Source: Tepidimicrobium xylanilyticum
Lineage (GTDB): Bacteria; Bacillota; Clostridia; Tissierellales; Tepidimicrobiaceae
Direction: 5' to 3'
NCBI RefSeq assembly: GCF_900106765.1
Contig: NZ_FNNG01000015.1
Location: 1 to 61,343, forward strand
DNA: 61,343 nt
Within the stretch, counting starts at the first letter, position 1. Each line of letters starts with the position of its first letter. Below the pieces are notes generated by a model. That model was given only the letters and a program-made list of their open reading frames with translations. It was not told the origin of the DNA and ran no database searches. This document shows, piece after piece, positions 16,242-26,526 of this stretch. A program made the translations under genes and the position numbers.

Positions 16242-17042
16242 TTAGCCTTTCGTCCGTATTTTAGGATTTAGAAGTTTATGAGCCCCTTCACCAATCAAAT
16301 AAAAGGATAATACAGTGAATACAATAGCTAAGCCCGGAAAAGTACATATCCACCAACTCCTGGGAAGATAAGTCTTGCCATGAGCAATTATTTTACCCCA
16401 GCTAACAACATTTGGATCGCCTAATCCTAAAAAAGATAAACCTGCTTCTGATAGTATGGCTGAAGAGACTATCATAGTGGAATTGGTTATGATCGGAAAA
16501 ATGCCATTGGGTATAATATGCTTGAATAATATGCTAATACTTGATTCCCCAATAGTTTGGGCACTTTTAATAAAAGTTCTTTCCCTTAAAGATATTGCTT
16601 GAGAACGCATTAATCTGGCAGTGCCTGTCCAACTGGTTAGAGCCATTACAATAATTATATTTCTTAAACTACTGCCATAGATGGCAATAGTGATTAAAGT
16701 GATAAAAAACGTAGGCAACATTAAAAATATATTTATAATCTCAGAAATAATCCTATCTACTTTACCACCTATATATCCAGCTACGCCCCCTATCAATATT
16801 CCAATAGTTGAGGATACAGCAGCAACAAATATACCTATTTTTAATGAAGTTCTAGTACCATATATCACCATACTGAATACATCTCTACCTAATCCATCAG
16901 TGCCAAATATATACTTAGCTGAAGGTTCTGCAATCAAATCATCATTTAGTAAATATGGGTCCTTTGTAGCAATATAGGGAGCAAATATCGCCACTAAAAT
17001 CAATATTGTCAACATTACTAGTCCAATTTTTAGTTCCTTCAC
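16242..17042 (-). CDS. oppC: Oligopeptide ABC transporter permease (OppC/DppC type)
   Basis: 266 residues with six predicted membrane helices and the N-terminal FGTDGLGRDVFSMVIYGTRTSLKIG signature of the family (split by the first periplasmic loop). The EAGLSFLGLGDPNVVSWG segment is the typical EAA-loop region. It starts at GTG 17042 behind AAGGAAGTG and is 21 bp after oppB. Confidence 0.93.
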   Translation of the reverse strand: MKELKIGLVMLTILILVAIFAPYIATKDPYLLNDDLIAEPSAKYIFGTDGLGRDVFSMVIYGTRTSLKIGIFVAAVSSTIGILIGGVAGYIGGKVDRIISEIINIFLMLPTFFITLITIAIYGSSLRNIIIVMALTSWTGTARLMRSQAISLRERTFIKSAQTIGESSISILFKHIIPNGIFPIITNSTMIVSSAILSEAGLSFLGLGDPNVVSWGKIIAHGKTYLPRSWWICTFPGLAIVFTVLSFYLIGEGAHKLLNPKIRTKG

Positions 17043-17063
17043 ATGAACACTTCCTTGTCTAAA

Positions 17064-18029
17064 TCATCTAAGTCTAATTCTAGGATCTATAAAAGCATAA
17101 ACAATATCAGTAATTAACATAACTATACAGATAGATATTGAAATCATCAAATATATGCCTGTTAATAATGGATAATCCCTTCTTGTAATTGCCTCCATAA
17201 TAAGCCGCCCCATACCTGGCCATGCAAAAACGATTTCAACAAATGTAACCCCTCCTACCATGAAAGCTAAATCTGAACTGAATATAGTTACTGTAGGAAT
17301 TATGGCATTTCTAAGTATATATTTATTAAATATCTTGTTTTCACTCATTCCAGTAGCTCTTAAGGTCAAAACAAAATCTTCAGACATAGTTTGTATAACT
17401 GAAGATCTCGCAACTCTAAAATACGCAGGAGTTTGTATTATTAGCAAAGCACTAACGGGTAATATCATATGTCTCATAATATCTAGAACCTTTGGCAACC
17501 CTTCATAATCTTCCCTTACATCATACATACCAGATGTTGGCAGCAAACCTAAACCAGAGGCAAATATAAGTATAAGTATTAATCCCAGCCAAAACCCTGG
17601 TAGTGAATCAAAAACATAAGATATACCACACATAACTCTATCTAATATAGAACCTGCTCTTCTAGCAGCATAGATTCCTAAAATAGTTCCTATAACAACT
17701 GATAATAAAGTTGCTGTTGAAGAAAGTAAAATTGTAGGAAATATCTTCTCTGCTATTAATGTTGTTACAGGGCGATTACTAATATATGAATATCCCAAAT
17801 CCCCCTTAAATACATCCTTCACGTAGTTTACAAATTGCACCGGGAGTGACTTATCTAAACCATATCTTATAGTAAGGTGTTCAATAAGTTCAGGATTGGG
17901 GTTGTCCGCCCCTGCTAAAACCTTTACAGGATTACCCGGTGCACATCTTGTTAGAAAAAATGTCAAACAAAAGGAAAAAACTATGGTTAATACTCCAGTT
18001 ATAGTACGTTTTTTAATATAATTTCCCAT
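17064..18029 (-). CDS. oppB: Oligopeptide ABC transporter permease (OppB/DppB type)
   Basis: About 321 residues from ATG 18029, which follows AAAGGAAAG. Features are CAPGNPVKVLAG, the GLDKSLPVQFVNYVKDVFKGDLG stretch (split here by position) and LRATGMSENKIFNKYILRNA, the EAA loop that docks the ATPases. Six helices. It is the first gene of the transporter operon, in the order B-C-D-F-A. Confidence 0.93.
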   Translation of the reverse strand: MGNYIKKRTITGVLTIVFSFCLTFFLTRCAPGNPVKVLAGADNPNPELIEHLTIRYGLDKSLPVQFVNYVKDVFKGDLGYSYISNRPVTTLIAEKIFPTILLSSTATLLSVVIGTILGIYAARRAGSILDRVMCGISYVFDSLPGFWLGLILILIFASGLGLLPTSGMYDVREDYEGLPKVLDIMRHMILPVSALLIIQTPAYFRVARSSVIQTMSEDFVLTLRATGMSENKIFNKYILRNAIIPTVTIFSSDLAFMVGGVTFVEIVFAWPGMGRLIMEAITRRDYPLLTGIYLMISISICIVMLITDIVYAFIDPRIRLR

Positions 18030-18181
18030 ATAAACTTTCCTTTCTATCCAGTTCAATCTAATTGATAATCAAATCATTTTAAGCTACTTACTATTTGCAC
18101 CATTAGGTAGTATATCATCAATCATTAAATAAGTTAAATTAGATATTTTCATCAATGTAGAGTTAATTATAATAAAAATTA

Positions 18182-18216
18182 ATAAAAAAAGGAGATGATT
18201 ACTAATATCATCTCCT
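18182..18216 (-). terminator. Rho-independent terminator after the fabG remnant
   Basis: Stem GGAGATGAT (18191-18199) / ATCATCTCC (18207-18215), followed on the minus strand by seven T. It isolates the opp operon from the decayed cluster upstream. Confidence 0.85.
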
Positions 18217-18233
18217 TCTTAATGGCTGTAATT

Positions 18234-18958
<725 letters not shown>

Positions 18959-18975
<17 letters not shown>

Positions 18976-19897
18976 ATTCACTCCATTTTATAGTTGTTGC
19001 TGCCCAAGTATATCCTGTACCAGCCCCTAGCATCACTACTAAATCTCCGTCCTTTATCCTATTTAGCCTCCTGCCTTCAACAATACTTATAAAGGCATCA
19101 GCAGACTGGCAATGGCCATAGTCTTCTAATACAAAAGAATTTTCTTCTGTTAAGTTAAACTGTTCTAAAATATTCAGCAATATAGATCTTTTCATAAAAA
19201 TTGGAGCTATAAAATCTATATCTTCAACGGTATATCCGCTTTTTTCAATAGATTTAGTAATTACGGATATAAAATTATCCAAGGTTATAGGGTCTAACCT
19301 TTCTTTCATAGATTGAGGATCCTTTACATCCAGCATTACAGGCCCATCATTTGTTAATTTAAAATCTACTATATTATTTCCTATGTTATAAACTGCTACA
19401 TCATCAGCAAAGCTTCCATCCGTTATCATATGGGTTTCCAATATTATATTTTTTGAATACCCTTTCTGTAATAAGACTGCAACAGCTCCATCTCCAAAGT
19501 TAAACATAAATCTGGACCTTTCGTTTTTATAATTTATTAAGGAGGTTTCCTTTGAAGAGGATACTAATAATACATTATTTATATCTGAATTACTTAACAT
19601 TATATTCTTCAATATCTGCAAAGAGATAACACCTGCAGAATATAAGGAATGTATTTCAAAAGAATTTGCATTTTTAGCACCAATTGCATATTGAATTTTT
19701 GCAGCCATATTCATTAGATAATAATCCTTATGTTCGCTGCCGCAATATACTACTAAATCTAAATCCATTGGGTCAAAGTTCTCCAATATCTTTTGACAGG
19801 CCTTAATAGCCATATCTGAAACTAGTTCATCTTTTCCTGCCCTATGCTTTTGTTTTATTCCAAACTTATTTTCTATTTGGTTATACCTATTAAGCAA
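18959..19897 (-). pseudogene. 3-oxoacyl-ACP synthase III-like protein, N-terminus deleted
   Basis: 312 codons of thiolase-fold sequence (DLVVYCGSEHKDYYLMN, FMFNFGDGAVAVLLQKG, GTGYTWAATTIKW end) that align with FabH-like enzymes from about residue 45 onward. The first strand and helix are missing, because the frame enters directly from the C-terminal region of the TetR gene through a deletion. The segment where FabH has its catalytic Cys reads SLYSAGVISL, with Tyr in its place, and the His of HxANxRI is not evident. It either belonged to a non-condensing subfamily or has decayed. No proper start codon or ribosome site remains. Confidence 0.7.
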
Positions 19898-20367
19898 TAA
19901 ACTAATATCTCAGGGTCTATATCAGTTATTTCACCATTTTTTTGAGCCAATTTAATCCTCTTCATATACCTACTGGCAAAATTATCGTAGTATTCTTTAA
20001 AAAGCTCTCCATCTACAAATTGGGATTCCCATATGATCTTATATAGGCCTATGTGTTTTCGTGCAAAATCAAAGAATACCCTAAAGCCTATTTTTTCTTC
20101 CTCATACCTACTCTTACAGTCCTTAGTCGCAATAGCAATTTCTTTTCTGATAGTACGGTTTAAGTCTTCCAGTAAGTATTTAAAGATGCTCTTCTTATCC
20201 TTAAAATATATGTACACTGTACCAGGTGCCACTTCAGCTCTTTGGGCAATATCCGTTATTGATGTATTGTAATATCCCTTTTGGCTAAACAATTCCTCAG
20301 AGGCCCTACATATTTTGTCCATGGTTTCTTGACCCCTAGGTGTCTTAGGTATATTTACATCCCCCAA
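19873..20367 (-). pseudogene. TetR-family regulator, C-terminus lost by deletion
   Basis: The DNA-binding half is intact: TMDKICRASEELFSQKGYYN, then ITDIAQRAEVAPGTVYIYF helix-turn-helix. The ligand domain stops after 164 codons at CLIGITK, where members of this family usually continue for about 30 more residues. The next bases enter the ketoacyl-synthase frame (LLNRYNQIEN). The deletion point lies at about 19876-19890. The start is TTG 20367 after GGGAG. DNA binding might persist, but dimerisation would be impaired. Confidence 0.75.
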
Positions 20368-20819
20368 CTAATACACTCCCATCAATTATATATTTTACAT
20401 AAAATTAAGAAGCTACTTTGGATTTAATTATAGCAAATCGAATATGTATATTCAATTCAAATTAATACTTTTATAATACTAGGTATATAATTGTTATGGG
20501 CTACAACTTATTAATAAGTGTATATAGTCTAAATCTGTTTCCACTTCATATTTTGTATCACGGCCATTTTTTAAAAACAAATCATAGCAAGTTTCATCTC
20601 CACATCCCTTTTCCCCAACCAACAAGAGAAGTAAAAAACTACCTGGTATTGATGGATCTAGTTTTCAATATTATTAAAGATATTGAATTTGTAGCTAAAT
20701 TAGCATTAATTCAGTTAATTATTAACTCTTGACTTTACTGCATCTACTATCCAATTAACTAGAGCAAATGCTAAAAATGAATAAATACTTAAACTATTGT
20801 TCACAATCTAATTCTATAA
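20368..20819. other. Intergenic stretch without a supported gene
   Basis: About 450 bp of AT-rich sequence between the TetR remnant and lipA. A 78-codon plus-strand frame at 20496-20732 has no ribosome site and no recognisable domain; its second half (LMDLVFNIIKDIEFVAKLAL) looks protein-like and could be a fragment of something older. I see no promoter or terminator I can defend. Confidence 0.4.
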
Positions 20820-21662
20820 TTAAAAATCTTCAGCATGATAAGAGCTTCTAACAAGAGGTGCCGAAGCTACTTTCTTAAATCCTAAAGATAAGGCTATTTC
20901 CTTATATTCTTCAAATTGTTCTGGTGTAACATATTCTACCACCGGTATATGCGCTTTAGTCGGTTGTAGATATTGACCTAGTGTAAGCATGTCACAATCT
21001 ACTTCCCTCAATCTTTTAAACACATTCAACACTTGTTCCTTAGTTTCACCTAACCCTAACATCATCCCAGACTTAGTTTTTATGTGAGGCCTAGTTTTCT
21101 TCACATAATCCAAAAGCTCTATGGACCTTTCAAACACTGCCATAGGCCTAACCTTATCATATATCTCAGGGACAGTTTCCACATTGTGATTCAATATATT
21201 TGGTTCTGAATTTAATATAATATCGATTAGTTCTTTGTTCCCTTGCATATCTGGGATTAAAAGCTCTATACTTACATGGGGAGCCAATTTTCTTATCTGT
21301 TCTACGACTCTTGCAAATTGGTTAGCTCCTTGATCCGCAAGATCATCTCTAGTCACCGATGTAATAACTGCATGCTTTAATTTTAGCTTGACTACAGCCT
21401 TAGCAACATTCTCAGGCTCCATTGGATCTACTTTATCAGGTTTTCGTCTAGTTACATTGCAAAAAGTACAGTTTCTAGTGCAATTTCTACCTAATATCAT
21501 AAATGCAGCAGTTCCTCTTTCATAACATTCCATTCTATTAGGACAATTTGCTTCATTGCATACTGTATTTAGAGAAAGACTTGATATTAGAGAGTTTACC
21601 TTACTCATTGTGCTACTACCTTGTATCTTTACTCTAATCCACTCTGGTTTTTTTAAATGCAT
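20820..21662 (-). CDS. lipA: Lipoyl synthase
   Basis: 280 residues, radical SAM. It has both iron-sulfur motifs: the auxiliary cluster CNEANCPNRMEC (C-x4-C-x5-C) and the SAM cluster CTRNCTFC (C-x3-C-x2-C). The conserved C-terminal RSSYHAEDF supplies the Ser ligand. It inserts two sulfurs into octanoyl groups on E2 or GcvH proteins. It starts at ATG 21662 behind GGAGGTG, 17 bp after lplA. Its products are needed by the dehydrogenase complex at 45489-50263. Confidence 0.96.
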   Translation of the reverse strand: MHLKKPEWIRVKIQGSSTMSKVNSLISSLSLNTVCNEANCPNRMECYERGTAAFMILGRNCTRNCTFCNVTRRKPDKVDPMEPENVAKAVVKLKLKHAVITSVTRDDLADQGANQFARVVEQIRKLAPHVSIELLIPDMQGNKELIDIILNSEPNILNHNVETVPEIYDKVRPMAVFERSIELLDYVKKTRPHIKTKSGMMLGLGETKEQVLNVFKRLREVDCDMLTLGQYLQPTKAHIPVVEYVTPEQFEEYKEIALSLGFKKVASAPLVRSSYHAEDF

Positions 21663-21678
21663 TACTACACCTCCATTT

Positions 21679-22668
21679 TTACTTTACACCAAGCAGTCCC
21701 TTGATAAATTCTTCAACTGATATACCAAGAATATATTCATCTATATTTACATTTTGTAATCTATCTTGCAAATCTTTCATATTATATTTAACTCCAAGCA
21801 ACTTTTCCTCTAATTCAGCTATATTCTTTTCACCAAAAAAATCGCCATAGATGGAAACATTTGATATTTTCCCATTTTCAACATCTAAATAATATTCTAT
21901 AACTCCACTGGGATATTTAACTGAATTTAAATATTTATAATTTGGACTTTTTCCATAATTCCACTCCCAAGTTTCAAATCTATTCTTTGCTATCCTGTGA
22001 ATTTCTTTTAAATCTTTATCACTGAACTCATATACGGTTTCTATATTATAAGTTTTCATTACATATGCTTTTAAGTATTCCTTGAACACCAATAAGTCCA
22101 TACTTTCCTTCATATATTTTGCAATATTTGTAACCCTAGAATTTACTGATTTTACTGACTTATCAACAAATTTTATAGATTTGCTTTTAAGGGCCAAAGA
22201 AAGTTTTGTAATATCAGCATTATATAAAAGAGTCCCATGATGAAGTAACTTGTCTCTTTTATAATATTGGGCATTTCCGGAAACTTTCTTTCCCTCTATA
22301 GTTATGTCATTCCTCCCTGTAAATTGGGCATCTATCCCTAAAGACCTGAGTGCTTCTACTATTGGTAATGCAAATTTTTCAAAACCATTTTTTACACCTA
22401 AATCTCTATAGGTAATAAAAGTAAAATTTATATTGCCAAAATCATTATAAACTGTACCTCCACCAGAAAGCCTTCTGACTACTGCTATATCACTTTCTTT
22501 TACATAATCTAGATTTATCTCAGATATAGTGTTTTGATTTCTACCGATTAATATAGATGGTTTATTTACCCATAGCATAAATACTTCATTATCAAAATTA
22601 TTCATTAAATATTCTTCAGCAGCGTGATTAAAAAATGGATCATTACTATTATTAATTACATATATCAT
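21679..22668 (-). CDS. lplA: Lipoate-protein ligase A
   Basis: About 329 residues from ATG 22668, 7 nt after GGGGGAG. The catalytic domain has LWVNKPSILIGRNQNT, VVRRLSGGGTVYNDFGNINFT (split by position), KVSGNAQYYKRDKLLHHGTLL with the reactive Lys region, and a C-terminal accessory domain from about residue 240. It attaches lipoate or octanoate to E2-type domains. Its pairing with lipA lets scavenged octanoate be converted to lipoyl groups in place. Confidence 0.93.
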   Translation of the reverse strand: MIYVINNSNDPFFNHAAEEYLMNNFDNEVFMLWVNKPSILIGRNQNTISEINLDYVKESDIAVVRRLSGGGTVYNDFGNINFTFITYRDLGVKNGFEKFALPIVEALRSLGIDAQFTGRNDITIEGKKVSGNAQYYKRDKLLHHGTLLYNADITKLSLALKSKSIKFVDKSVKSVNSRVTNIAKYMKESMDLLVFKEYLKAYVMKTYNIETVYEFSDKDLKEIHRIAKNRFETWEWNYGKSPNYKYLNSVKYPSGVIEYYLDVENGKISNVSIYGDFFGEKNIAELEEKLLGVKYNMKDLQDRLQNVNIDEYILGISVEEFIKGLLGVK

Positions 22669-23185
22669 TGTCAATCTCCCCCAGCTTACAAAGTCAGCTA
22701 ACATTATTTTTTGTCATTTTTTACCACTATTCCCTTCAAATTAATGGATTAGGCTTTAAAAATATTATAATTGCCCATACAATTTTAACAAGAATTGATA
22801 AAACTTTCATCATTGTTCTTTACTATATTTATGACTGCTTAGTAAACTATTTCAAGTTAAATCTTCTAGAAAAAAGATTGATATAACTTTTAGAGAATTT
22901 TATCCTGTTTCAACTGTAATCCAACGTCCCGAAACTCTGCTATTAGATGATTGATATAGCTCTTTTTCAACTGATGTATCTTTAAATTGAGTCTTAGTTA
23001 ATGCTTATCCTTTTTTTTGTGTTTACATGTGCCTTTATTCGGTAATAATTATAATAATTGCTTGTAATTCTTATATAAAGCTTCCTCTCTATTCATAAAA
23101 TATATAACTTAATAAATAGTATCCTCAATGTTTGGAATTCCTTAGTATGTCTTCCAATAACTGTCGATCCATCATAGCAATTCTT
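22669..23185. other. Intergenic stretch without a supported gene
   Basis: About 500 bp, AT-rich. On the minus strand near 22915-23010 a short protein-like run is visible (KDTSVEKELYQSSNSRVSG) with no start, so it is probably a gene relic. No terminator or promoter I can defend. Confidence 0.35.
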
Positions 23186-23890
23186 TTAAACCCATAGCCC
23201 CCTACCCCTAAGATAGTCTTTATACTTCCTCCCTACTGGAATAGTTTTTTTTATATGTTTAATATAGATATCGTTATTGCTTTTATCAATTTTTTCTATA
23301 TGCTTAATATTAATTATGTATCCTTTATGGCAGCGGATAAAATCAGCACTTAACTTTTCTAATAATTCTTTTAGTGTATAGGAGGATAGTTCTATTTCTT
23401 CTTCCATGGTTATTACATATATTTTTTTATTTCTAGATTCTATATAAAGGATTCCACCCTGTTCCACAAGGTAAGAATGTCCTTTTTGGATTAATTTAAG
23501 ATAAGATTCTTTTTTCGTCATGACATAATTGATTGTAGTTTCTAATACAGATCTTACTTTATCTTCTTTTAAAGGTTTTATTATGTAGTCATAACAAAGT
23601 ATTTCCTTGAAAGCCAACAATTCTTTCGAAGGAATGGCTGTGATAAATATAATAGGAGTTAATTTATACTTATATATATTTCTTATTTCTTTAGCCAATT
23701 CGAACCCTGAATAACCCGATAATTGAACATCGACTAAAAAAATGTCATAGTAACTATTTCTAGCAGAGCTTATAGCTTCTTTTGCATCACTGGTCATGGT
23801 CGTCTCTATGTTGCTATCTATAGAATTTATTATAGCTGTTAATTCCTCGGATATTAATAGTTCGCCTTCAACAATCATTATTCTAGTCAT
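23186..23890 (-). CDS. LytTR-family response regulator without adjacent kinase
   Basis: 234 residues. The receiver domain (1-120) has the phosphoacceptor in IFLVDVQLSGYSGFE, Thr in FITA and Lys in IIKPLK; the N-terminal acidic pocket reads VEGE, with one of the usual two adjacent acids replaced by Gly. The LytTR DNA-binding domain (about 135-234) includes FIRCHKGYIINIKHIEKID and ends TIPVGRKYKDYL. ATG 23890 follows GGGTGG. A class 1 LytTR repeat promoter lies only 87-120 bp upstream, so it is probably autoregulated or controlled by AgrA at 51787. No histidine kinase gene is adjacent. Confidence 0.9.
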   Translation of the reverse strand: MTRIMIVEGELLISEELTAIINSIDSNIETTMTSDAKEAISSARNSYYDIFLVDVQLSGYSGFELAKEIRNIYKYKLTPIIFITAIPSKELLAFKEILCYDYIIKPLKEDKVRSVLETTINYVMTKKESYLKLIQKGHSYLVEQGGILYIESRNKKIYVITMEEEIELSSYTLKELLEKLSADFIRCHKGYIINIKHIEKIDKSNNDIYIKHIKKTIPVGRKYKDYLRGRGLWV

Positions 23891-23941
23891 AAAACCACCC
23901 CAAATACCCTTTTTTGAAAGAATAAAATATTATCTAATATT

Positions 23942-24010
23942 AAAATACCATATTTTAACTACGTTTTGTTTGATATGGTATGAATGGTAGGAAAAACGGT
24001 ACGAATGGTA
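23942..24010 (-). promoter_or_regulatory. LytTR-type direct-repeat promoter, class 1, before the orphan regulator
   Basis: Plus-strand half-sites GGTATGAATGGTA (23977-23989) and GGTACGAATGGTA (23998-24010) are separated by GGAAAAAC. The minus-strand extended -10 TGG TATTTT (hexamer 23942-23947) lies exactly 29 bp from the near half-site. The geometry is identical to the sites at 44453, 45376 and 54221. Confidence 0.85.
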
Positions 24011-24074
24011 AAATCATATGAACATTAAACCAACAGAAGTATAGTTTAATAAAACATCACGAATATTTATCATT

Positions 24075-24133
24075 AAAAAACCTCCAAAGTAGACAATCTA
24101 ATTTAAATTAATTAGATTGTCTACTTTGGAGGT
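24075..24133 (-). terminator. Strong terminator, 23-bp perfect stem
   Basis: The arms 24080-24102 and 24111-24133 (plus-strand start ACCTCCAAAGTAGACAATC) pair perfectly around an 8-nt loop; six T follow on the minus strand. Just upstream on that strand an AAAGGAG site precedes a six-codon frame (MSAILI, about 24138-24158), suggesting a gene has been deleted from this spot. Confidence 0.85.
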
Positions 24134-24424
24134 ATCATATCAATATCGCACTCATATATATTCTCCTTTCTTCATATATTCATATGATTCCATTTCAATA
24201 TATCTTATACTTTAGACATTACAAAACCCTTACAAAAACCATAACAGTTCTGTAAGGGTTTATGGAATTTATGCTTAAAGGGACATCTCCAATTGTTTTA
24301 AGTTCGATTAGTACCATGTCTAGATTTTGAAGTAATAATAAGTATTCATCAAATCTTCAGTCAAAAGTATCTATTTTTTAGATGATACCCTTTCACGTAA
24401 ATTTTTATATTTTATTGTTTTTTA
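24134..24424. other. Intergenic region downstream of hcp
   Basis: It holds a hairpin at about 24224-24262 (AAACCCTTAC / GTAAGGGTTT) that may end the hcp transcript. No gene is supported here apart from the micro-frame noted with the adjacent terminator. Confidence 0.45.
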
Positions 24425-26083
24425 TTAAGCTTCCATGAACATCTTTATATCGTCTTCAACATTTGATATAGTTCCAATTCCGAAGTTTTCTACCAATACC
24501 TTAGCTACATTTGGAGATAGGAAAGCTGGTAGGGTTGGTCCTAGGTGGATATTTTTAACTCCTAGGTACAGCAGCGCTAATAATACTATTACGGCTTTTT
24601 GTTCGTACCAAGCAATATTATATGCAATTGGCAGCTCATTTATATCATTTAGATTGAATATCTCTTTTAGTTTCAATGCTATTAAGGCTAAGGAGTAGGA
24701 GTTATTACATTGGCCAGCATCTAATACTCTTGGAATTCCGTTTATATCTCCTAGGTTCAATTTATTATACTTATACTTAGCACATCCTGCTGTTAGTATT
24801 ACCGTATCCTTTGGTAGAGCCTTAGCAAATTCTGTGTAGTAGTTTCTCTGTTTCATCCTTCCATCACAGCCTGCCATTACGAAAAACTTCTTAATTGCTC
24901 CAGATTTTACTGCTTCTACAACCTTATCAGCTAATTTAAATACTTGGGCATGCCCAAAGCCACCAATAATCTTTCCACTTTCTATTTCAGTTGGAGCTGG
25001 TAATCTCTTAGCATGTTCGATTATTTCTGAAAAATCCTTTGCTTTTCCATCTTCTCTATCTGGAATATGTTTGAATCCTGGATATCCTGTTGAACCTGTA
25101 GTATATACTCTATCTGCATAAGATTCCTTTGGTGGTACTAAACAGTTAGTTGTAAATAGAATTGGTCCGTTGAATTTTTCAAACTCTTCTTTTTGCTTCC
25201 ACCAAGCATTTCCATAGTTACCTACAAAATGATCGTATTTCTTAAAGGCTGGATAATAGTGAGCTGGCAGCATCTCACCATGGGTATATACATCTACTCC
25301 AGTACCCTTAGTTTGTTCTAATAGGTCTTCTAAATCCCTTAAATCGTGGCCTGATATGAGTATTGCTGGATTGTTTCTTACCCCAATTTCTACTTCTGTA
25401 ATTTCTGGATTGCCATAAGTTGATGTATTGGCTTCATCTAGTAAAGCCATTACTTTAACACCATATTCTCCCGTTTCCATTGTTAAGTTAATTAAATCTT
25501 CTACAGTTAAACTATCGTCTAATGTAGCTGCTAAAGCTTTCCTCATGAATTTAGCAATCTCTGGATCATTGTATCCTAGATTATCGGCATGTTCTGCATA
25601 AGCTGCCATTCCCTTTAATCCATAAGTAATTAATTCTCTCAAAGAACGGATATCTTCATCTTTTGTGGCTAATACTCCTACCCTTTCCTTATCGTTGTTA
25701 GCTTTAAATACTATATCATCATCGGAGTTAACGGAGAAAGTAGCAGCATCCTTTAAATCTCTTAAGTCTACTCCTCTTTCCTGTAGGGCTTTCCTTAATT
25801 GTTCCCTTAGTCTAAGGCCTCTTTTAATTTCTTTTAAAAATCTTTCCTTATCAAAGTTTGCATTGGTAATGGTCATAAATAAACCACTCATGATAAATCT
25901 ATCAAGTCCAGGCATTTCATAGCCTATTTCGTCGGCTTTAACTCCCAATTCTGAAATTCCTTTTAAGGTGTAGATCATCAAGTCTTGTAGATTTGCAAGG
26001 TCTGCAGTCTTACCGCAAACTCCCACTTTTGTACAACCCTTTCCGCCAACTGTTTCTTGACATTGAAAACAAAACATTGACAT
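24425..26083 (-). CDS. hcp: Hydroxylamine reductase (hybrid-cluster protein)
   Basis: 552 residues from ATG 26083, preceded by GAGGGGG. The N-terminal cysteine motif [21 protein letters not shown] (shown here in pieces: [15 protein letters not shown]) binds the [4Fe-4S] cluster. The hybrid-cluster ligands are in [49 protein letters not shown] and [10 protein letters not shown]. The enzyme reduces hydroxylamine and acts as a nitric oxide reductase in anaerobes. Upstream lie a CRP/FNR-type palindrome (26146-26159) and a Fur-like box (26175-26189). The cluster of accessory genes just upstream (26270-29484) is likely functionally linked. Confidence 0.96.
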   Translation of the reverse strand: MSMFCFQCQETVGGKGCTKVGVCGKTADLANLQDLMIYTLKGISELGVKADEIGYEMPGLDRFIMSGLFMTITNANFDKERFLKEIKRGLRLREQLRKALQERGVDLRDLKDAATFSVNSDDDIVFKANNDKERVGVLATKDEDIRSLRELITYGLKGMAAYAEHADNLGYNDPEIAKFMRKALAATLDDSLTVEDLINLTMETGEYGVKVMALLDEANTSTYGNPEITEVEIGVRNNPAILISGHDLRDLEDLLEQTKGTGVDVYTHGEMLPAHYYPAFKKYDHFVGNYGNAWWKQKEEFEKFNGPILFTTNCLVPPKESYADRVYTTGSTGYPGFKHIPDREDGKAKDFSEIIEHAKRLPAPTEIESGKIIGGFGHAQVFKLADKVVEAVKSGAIKKFFVMAGCDGRMKQRNYYTEFAKALPKDTVILTAGCAKYKYNKLNLGDINGIPRVLDAGQCNNSYSLALIALKLKEIFNLNDINELPIAYNIAWYEQKAVIVLLALLYLGVKNIHLGPTLPAFLSPNVAKVLVENFGIGTISNVEDDIKMFMEA

Positions 26084-26145
26084 AAATAAAACCCCCTCGT
26101 TTTTCATTGATGATTATATTTTAATATTTAATTCCTACTGAATCG

Positions 26146-26159
26146 GTAACCTATGTTAC
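26146..26159 (-). promoter_or_regulatory. CRP/FNR-type operator before hcp (HcpR-like)
   Basis: Perfect palindrome GTAAC-CTAT-GTTAC, centred about 41-46 bp upstream of the start predicted from minus-strand -10 sequences (TAAAAT/TATAAT at 26113-26123). That is the position of a class II activator site. GTAAC-N4-GTTAC is the half-site form I recall for HcpR, the CRP/FNR regulator of hcp genes in clostridia. The same palindrome recurs at 29543-29556. Confidence 0.65.
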
Positions 26160-26174
26160 AGAAACAAAAATTAT

Positions 26175-26189
26175 TGAAAATAATTCTCA
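26175..26189 (-). promoter_or_regulatory. Fur-family box-like sequence upstream of hcp
   Basis: TGAAAATAATTCTCA matches the 7-1-7 pattern TGATAAT-N-ATTATCA at 13 of 15 positions counting the free centre. Such AT-rich matches arise by chance, so support is modest. Confidence 0.35.
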
Positions 26190-26204
26190 ATACATGTTTT
26201 GAAT

Positions 26205-26236
26205 AGTAAAGGGAATGGCAAAGAAGCCATTCCCTA
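26205..26236 (-). terminator. Terminator between zinc-ribbon gene and hcp
   Basis: Stem GGGAATGGC (26211-26219) / GCCATTCCC (26226-26234) with a short T-rich tail on the minus strand. hcp then has its own promoter. Confidence 0.7.
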
Positions 26237-26269
26237 ATTTTCAATTTAAAATTCACAATTGGCGCAAGC

Positions 26270-26512
26270 CTAATAGTTTTTCCCTGCTGCCATTACATTA
26301 TTTGGATCAAAGGCATGGCAGGGGGTAACTCCATATACCATATGGCATTTAGGACATTTTCCTTCATGGGTTTCCATTATGAATTCTTCCCCGCACTCTT
26401 CACACTTAATGTTAAGAGGCATTACCATAGGCTGATTAGCAAAACCCATCATCCTAATTTTATCTACCACTTGTTTGCCATTTTCAAAGCTTCCTGAACA
26501 ACCTTCATGCAT
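26270..26512 (-). CDS. Small zinc-ribbon protein of the hcp cluster
   Basis: 80 residues from ATG 26512, 5 nt after AAAGGGTGG. It contains two CxxC pairs, CEECGEEF and CPKCHMVY, that form a rubredoxin/zinc-ribbon-like knuckle, and a conserved-looking VTPCHAFDPNN tail. I do not recognise a named family. It is the fourth gene of the unit encoding the cytoplasmic binding protein, GTPase and ABC ATPase, lying 14 bp after the ATPase gene, and it sits directly upstream of hcp. A metal- or electron-carrier role is plausible but unproven. Confidence 0.75.
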   Translation of the reverse strand: MHEGCSGSFENGKQVVDKIRMMGFANQPMVMPLNIKCEECGEEFIMETHEGKCPKCHMVYGVTPCHAFDPNNVMAAGKNY

Positions 26513-26526
26513 GATTACCACCCTTT

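Noticed and set aside
20496-20732. 78-codon plus-strand open frame upstream of lipA
   Set aside because: No ribosome site, no recognisable domain and an opposite direction to its neighbours; kept only as a note on the intergenic stretch.
23977-24010. Regularly spaced repeats as a CRISPR-like array
   Set aside because: Only two 13-bp units occur per site and the spacer is nearly constant; this is a regulator binding site, not an array.
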